From: Acanthosepion esculentum
Taxonomy: Eukaryota > Mollusca > Cephalopoda > Sepiida > Sepiidae
DNA length: 64,000 nucleotides
Direction: 5' to 3'
Assembly (NCBI GenBank): GCA_964036315.1
Contig: OZ038480.1
Coordinates: 11,437,703-11,501,702 of the forward strand
Positions 59,945-64,000 of the stretch are shown here, one piece after another. Position numbers and translations under genes: made by a program. Positions within the stretch are counted from its first letter, which is position 1. Each line of letters begins with the position of its first letter. The notes under the pieces are model-generated. The model searched no databases and was not told where the DNA came from. It saw only the letters and a list, made by a program, of their open reading frames with translations.

Positions 59945-59985
59945 GGAGAGAGAAGAATAGAAGATTAATCAATTAATATATATAT
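59772..59985. repeat. Three-copy hairpin unit separated by (TA)n
   Basis: ttaatcttctattcttctct followed by ctccccaa (to about 59802), (TA)n, its complement at 59863-59890, (TA)n, then the same complement again at 59941-59970. Confidence 0.92.
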
Positions 59986-60939
59986 ATATATTTTTTTTCT
60001 TCTTGTTCTTCAACACATAGTAACACCTTGTGTCTTAGTGGCTTCATGGCCTTGCATGGGCTGATATGATTATAAAAAAAATAACAAAAACAAACCTACA
60101 TCCAATTTGGATGAGATAAATATATTCGCTTCTAGGTTTTTAAATTCTGGTTGTATCAAAATGCTGGTCCGACGATAAGGATCTCTGTTCACCAATCGGC
60201 TTTAAAGGATTTAACAAATACGAAATGATTGAAATGCTGCTTATTGATAAATTCGAAGTAGCAAATCTTGGAAGTGAGTCAAAATCATCAGTTTGCTTTT
60301 CTAACCATTGAGCTAAGCCAGAAAGTATCCATAGTAAGAATTACGCTTGTAATTAAAGTATACCGAAATCCCAAATTCATGGGACACGGATCGTCTATTC
60401 AATTCTAGGAGTTGGCCCTTTTCTCCCTCTACGATTAATCGGATTTTAAGAGAGAAACATTTGGGGGTTTAAACTGAGTGAAGCATGGATCTCCACGCCC
60501 TCGATAAAAATTGGCAGTGCGCCCTCGACGTGGGTCATATACAAGTTGTATAATTAAAACCCTTTATTGATCTGTAAATATGGAAAAGCCAATCAATGTG
60601 GACACATCTATTTGTTCTCATCAAACCATATTTATAAAATGTCCCGTTGTGTAAGATGAGGCCACACACACCAGGGTGAGGGATCGCTGATACTCAAGGG
60701 AGCTGAGGGGATGGGGGCACCGGAGAAGAGGTAACGGAGGGGAGAGGAGTGTGAGGCTCGTAAAGTCTGAGTGGGTGGGTGTTTGGGTCAGCTGATTGTC
60801 TTTGATCATGTCAAAGAGCTTTTCTAACTAATTCATGCAGGCTCGAGAGATAAGCTCGACCAACTCCACCCCCCCCCCGCGATAAGAATTTGAGTAAAGT
60901 ACTTACATAAGCACAGAGCAGTAAAGGATTAACAATCAA
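59986..60939. other. Unassigned stretch
   Basis: No domain or repeat family was recognised. There is a G-rich part at 60700-60780 and a C run at 60872-60880. Confidence 0.4.
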
Positions 60940-61100
60940 ACACACATATGTATACGCATACATACACCCATATACATATATATATATGTACACATATGTA
61001 TACACACAAACTTGTATATACATATACGCAAACTCATATATGTATTATATACATTGTATACAATACATATACACAATCATACACACATATATTATATATA

Positions 61101-61133
<33 letters not shown>

Positions 61134-61290
61134 GAATATATAAACATTTGCATGCACACACATACAAATGCATACAAATATAGATATGCATAAACATACG
61201 CAAGCATACATATGCATACGCATAACTATATATGCCAATTGCAAACACATGTACATATACATAAATGCATACACACGCGCGCACGCGCAC
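60940..61290. repeat. Mixed CATA/CA/TA and CGCG-alternating simple sequence
   Basis: catacacccatatacata-type repeats, TG/TA at 61101-61132, and acacgcgcgcacgcgcacgc at 61272-61291 (a Z-DNA-prone alternation). Confidence 0.88.
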
Positions 61291-61364
61291 GCGCGCCCAT
61301 CGAACCTACATATGTACATCGGAATGTTCACTCTCTTTTGAATGCAACTTTGATTCGCCACCTC

Positions 61365-61480
61365 CTCCTCCCCCTCCTTTGCCGTTCTTCCTCCTCCTCC
61401 TCTTCATCCTCCTCCTCTTTCCTCCTCCTCTTCCTTCTCCTCCTCCTCCTCCTTTACCTCCTCCACCCCCTCCTCCCTTT
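61365..61480. repeat. (CCT)n-type polypyrimidine run
   Basis: cctcctcct repeats with ctt variants. The complementary (AGG)n gives the Gly/Arg-rich readings. Confidence 0.88.
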
Positions 61481-61626
61481 AAAGAGGGAATGAAAGCGAA
61501 GTAATAATTCCACAAATGCAGAAGGTAAACGACACGATTGATTAATTCTTTTGAATAATTGCTGACCGGCTGCCGAGGATTTTTCTTTAAAGTCGTAATC
61601 TGGCAATCAGTGCAAAGGACATTCGG

Positions 61627-61627
<1 letters not shown>

Positions 61628-61659
<32 letters not shown>

Positions 61660-61798
61660 TATATGAACAAATTGAGATAGATAGATAGATAGATATGAAC
61701 AAATTGAGATAGATAGATAGATATGAACAAATTGAGATAGATAGATAGATAGATAGATATGAACAAATTGAGATAGATAGATAGATATGAACAAATTG

Positions 61799-61863
<65 letters not shown>

Positions 61864-61990
61864 TCAACAGATTGAGATAGATAATAATGAACAGACTGCG
61901 GGAGATAGATAGATAGATAATGAACAGATTTAGATAGATAGACATGAACAGAATGAGATAGATAGATAGATATCAACAGATTGAGATAGA
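61628..61990. repeat. (GATA)n array with regular spacer
   Basis: gatagata runs separated by tatgaacaaattgagatag at about 28-46-bp intervals, turning into tatcaacagattgagatag after 61860. Confidence 0.92.
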
Positions 61991-62063
61991 TAATTATGAA
62001 CAGACTGTAATATATATTATGAAAAGGCTGAGATATATACGAATAAAGATAGATAGAAATAGG

Positions 62064-62064
<1 letters not shown>

Positions 62065-62118
<54 letters not shown>

Positions 62119-62119
62119 A

Positions 62120-62162
<43 letters not shown>

Positions 62163-62330
62163 AGAGAAGCATGTAACCCCCCCCCCCCAACACACACACA
62201 CAAACATAAATAGATTCTGGGTGTTGACTTCAATGTCCACTTTTATATTTACACGCGCTCTATCTCTGATGTTGAGCACTTTAAGCCATAATATAGCATA
62301 CCTTTGATGATGTCAGAAAAACTCACTGAG
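62065..62330. repeat. (TA)n, (CA)n and a family E fragment
   Basis: TA at 62067-62116 and CA at 62121-62157. 62218-62300 (gttgacttcaatgtccactt, ctctatctctgatgttgagc) is the complement of the family E body; a second partial copy (cctctgatactgagcacttt) is at 62400. Confidence 0.8.
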
Positions 62331-62453
62331 GCGTGAAAGTGACAATCATCATGCTGAGTTGATCCCTATGTCCAATCTGTTTATATCTATAAAAGTTCTA
62401 CCTCTGATACTGAGCACTTTCACCCGTATAAATATAATTTAAACACTGCACAC

Positions 62454-62457
<4 letters not shown>

Positions 62458-62526
<69 letters not shown>
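62458..62526. repeat. (GA)n microsatellite
   Basis: About 34 GA units. 62530-63115 holds nothing recognisable. Confidence 0.92.
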
Positions 62527-62529
<3 letters not shown>

Positions 62530-63112
62530 GAAAATATATAGCTAGATCGCATAGGTATCCTTGATTTCGTATGGACACAAACAAATTGATAGGATGTTTG
62601 TGAACCACCAATGAGTGGGGAAGCCTCCCTACTGTTAATATGAGATTTTGAATTCGTGTTCTTTTACCGCAACTCGAACCCCGACAAGAGGCACAAGAAA
62701 CAAACTCACCATGATTTCAGCCTTGAAACACGTCGATCGATCGATGAGGCAAACATCCTCAAATGAGGCCGAATCGATTACTTTCTTATTTTGCCGTTTT
62801 AAGTTCTCATTCAAGTCATCGTAAAGTGATGGAAATGGTCACTTCGTCGTTGAGTAAGCGACTTCCGCAAGCATGTAACGAGTTCGATGCTCAATAGAAA
62901 CCTTACACTCGATGAATTTATAATATACCGGCGTGGTATTACCTGACCTTGTCTGCCAACGGACTTCGTTTAATGCCGCTAGGTGGTGTGACAATCAGTT
63001 ATATAAAAGAAAAGGGCTCTCACTTTATCGTTTTGCTTAGGGATGTAGTAGCAACAACACGGGACTTGTTAACACCGAGACAGGCCGACTACTAGATTTC
63101 ACTAAAGCGCGC

Positions 63113-63113
63113 A

Positions 63114-63177
<64 letters not shown>
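63113..63177. repeat. (CA)n microsatellite
   Basis: Starts gcgcacgcgcac, then about 29 CA units. Confidence 0.92.
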
Positions 63178-63178
<1 letters not shown>

Positions 63179-63515
63179 TAATTCCATAAATATTAGCTAT
63201 TCTATTTTTAATGAGTTCTGCCTGCCCACACACAGTATGTATTTTTCTCGTTTTCTATGTTCGCCATGTTATTCTTTAAGTAAATGCTAATTGTTGACTT
63301 TCTCTATATCGATATCAATAATGATGGAAACACATGTGTTAGTCTACCTAATCTCCGAAGTTTTAACTGTTTTTCTTTCGAACGATCAATGTTTTCTCTA
63401 AATGGTTTTAATTAATAAAGCCAAGGTGAATAATTAGATATGCTTTTCTTAAAAGAAAATAAATGACATTTATAATTTTGCCCCTTAAATTCAAATTAAC
63501 AATAAAGATTCAGAT

Positions 63516-64000
63516 ATCTGTCTATATTTCTGAGATGAGGTATTACGTACACTATTTACATAATTCGGACTATTGTCCTCATCTTTGTTGCCATATTTAT
63601 CACAACGTTTCGGCCTTTCAGTATCTGTCTATATTTCTGAGATGAGGTATTATGTACATTATTTACATTATTCGGACTATTGTCCTCATCTTTGTTGCCA
63701 TATTTATCACAACGTTTCGGCCTTTCAGTATCTGTCTATATTTCTGAGATGAGGTATTATGTACATTATTTACATTATTCGGACTATTGTCCTCATCTTT
63801 GTTGCCATATTTATCACAACGTTTCGGCCTTTCAGTATCTGTCTATATTTCTGAGATGAGGTATTATGTACATTATTTACATTATTCGGACTATTGTCCT
63901 CATCTTTCTTGTCATATTTATCACAACGTTTCGGCCTTTCAGTATCTGTCTATATTTCTGAGATGAGGTATTATGTACATTATTTACATTATTCGGACTA
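63516..64000 (-). repeat. 107-bp satellite made of SINE family C tails, 4.5+ units
   Basis: atctgtctatatttctgaga starts at 63516, 63623, 63730, 63837 and 63944, exactly 107 bp apart, and the array leaves the window. Units are nearly identical (ccatatttatcacaacgttt, cggcctttcag). It is the same unit as at 54744-55130. Confidence 0.95.

Noticed and set aside
63516..64000. CRISPR array
   Set aside because: The repeat is contiguous at 107 bp with no unique spacers, in a eukaryotic genome.

Overview
The window looks like a gene-poor, repeat-saturated stretch of a cephalopod mollusc genome, most likely an octopod. I base this on codon-disrupted LINE, Penelope-like (PLE) and mariner fragments, tRNA- and 5S-derived SINEs, very long (TA)n, (TCTA)n and (GA)n microsatellites, spliced coding exons with long AT-rich introns, and no bacterial-style gene packing. 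The LINE peptide signatures resemble ones I associate with octopus genomes. That is recollection, not a database result.

The only host gene I can support is on the minus strand. It is represented by two exons, 29447-28891 (557 nt, 185 codons) and 15267-15150 (118 nt, 39 codons), separated by an intron of about 13.6 kb. Splice sites are good, the phases agree (phase 0 at the join), and together they read through an acidic/proline-rich N-terminal region into a PR (SET-like) domain. The closest family I can name is ZFPM/FOG (u-shaped, GATA cofactor); a PRDM protein is the alternative. Its 5' end lies above 29447 and its remaining PR-domain and zinc-finger exons lie below 15150; I could not find them.

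Layout. 1-15 kb: minisatellites, a Tc1-like relic, a 5S-tRNA SINE, RTE-like LINE 3' ends (one amplified into a 150-bp tandem array), a purine tract, a fold-back mariner and tail-to-tail second-family LINE ends. 15-29 kb: the long intron, with a PLE fragment, TA tracts, SINEs and a 0.85-kb TCTA array. 28.3-28.9 kb: mariner-derived MITEs up to 17 bp from the exon donor. 30-41 kb: PLE remnants and a dense series of palindromic elements embedded in TA repeats. 43-54 kb: polypurine tracts, LINE-derived 119-bp tandem repeats, a 1-kb TTTAA-type satellite and an 11-bp satellite. 54-56 kb: an inverted SINE/PLE composite with a GIY-YIG fragment. 57 kb: a full 5S-tRNA SINE. 59-64 kb: a LINE fragment, TA hairpins, GATA arrays and a 107-bp satellite that runs off the window.

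The most unusual signal is a recurring hairpin module, CTGANGA, a short perfect stem, then GAAA, which resembles the hammerhead ribozyme core. It occurs in PLE-type 3' ends, in the tail of a tRNA-derived SINE and in both arms of several TA-flanked palindromes.
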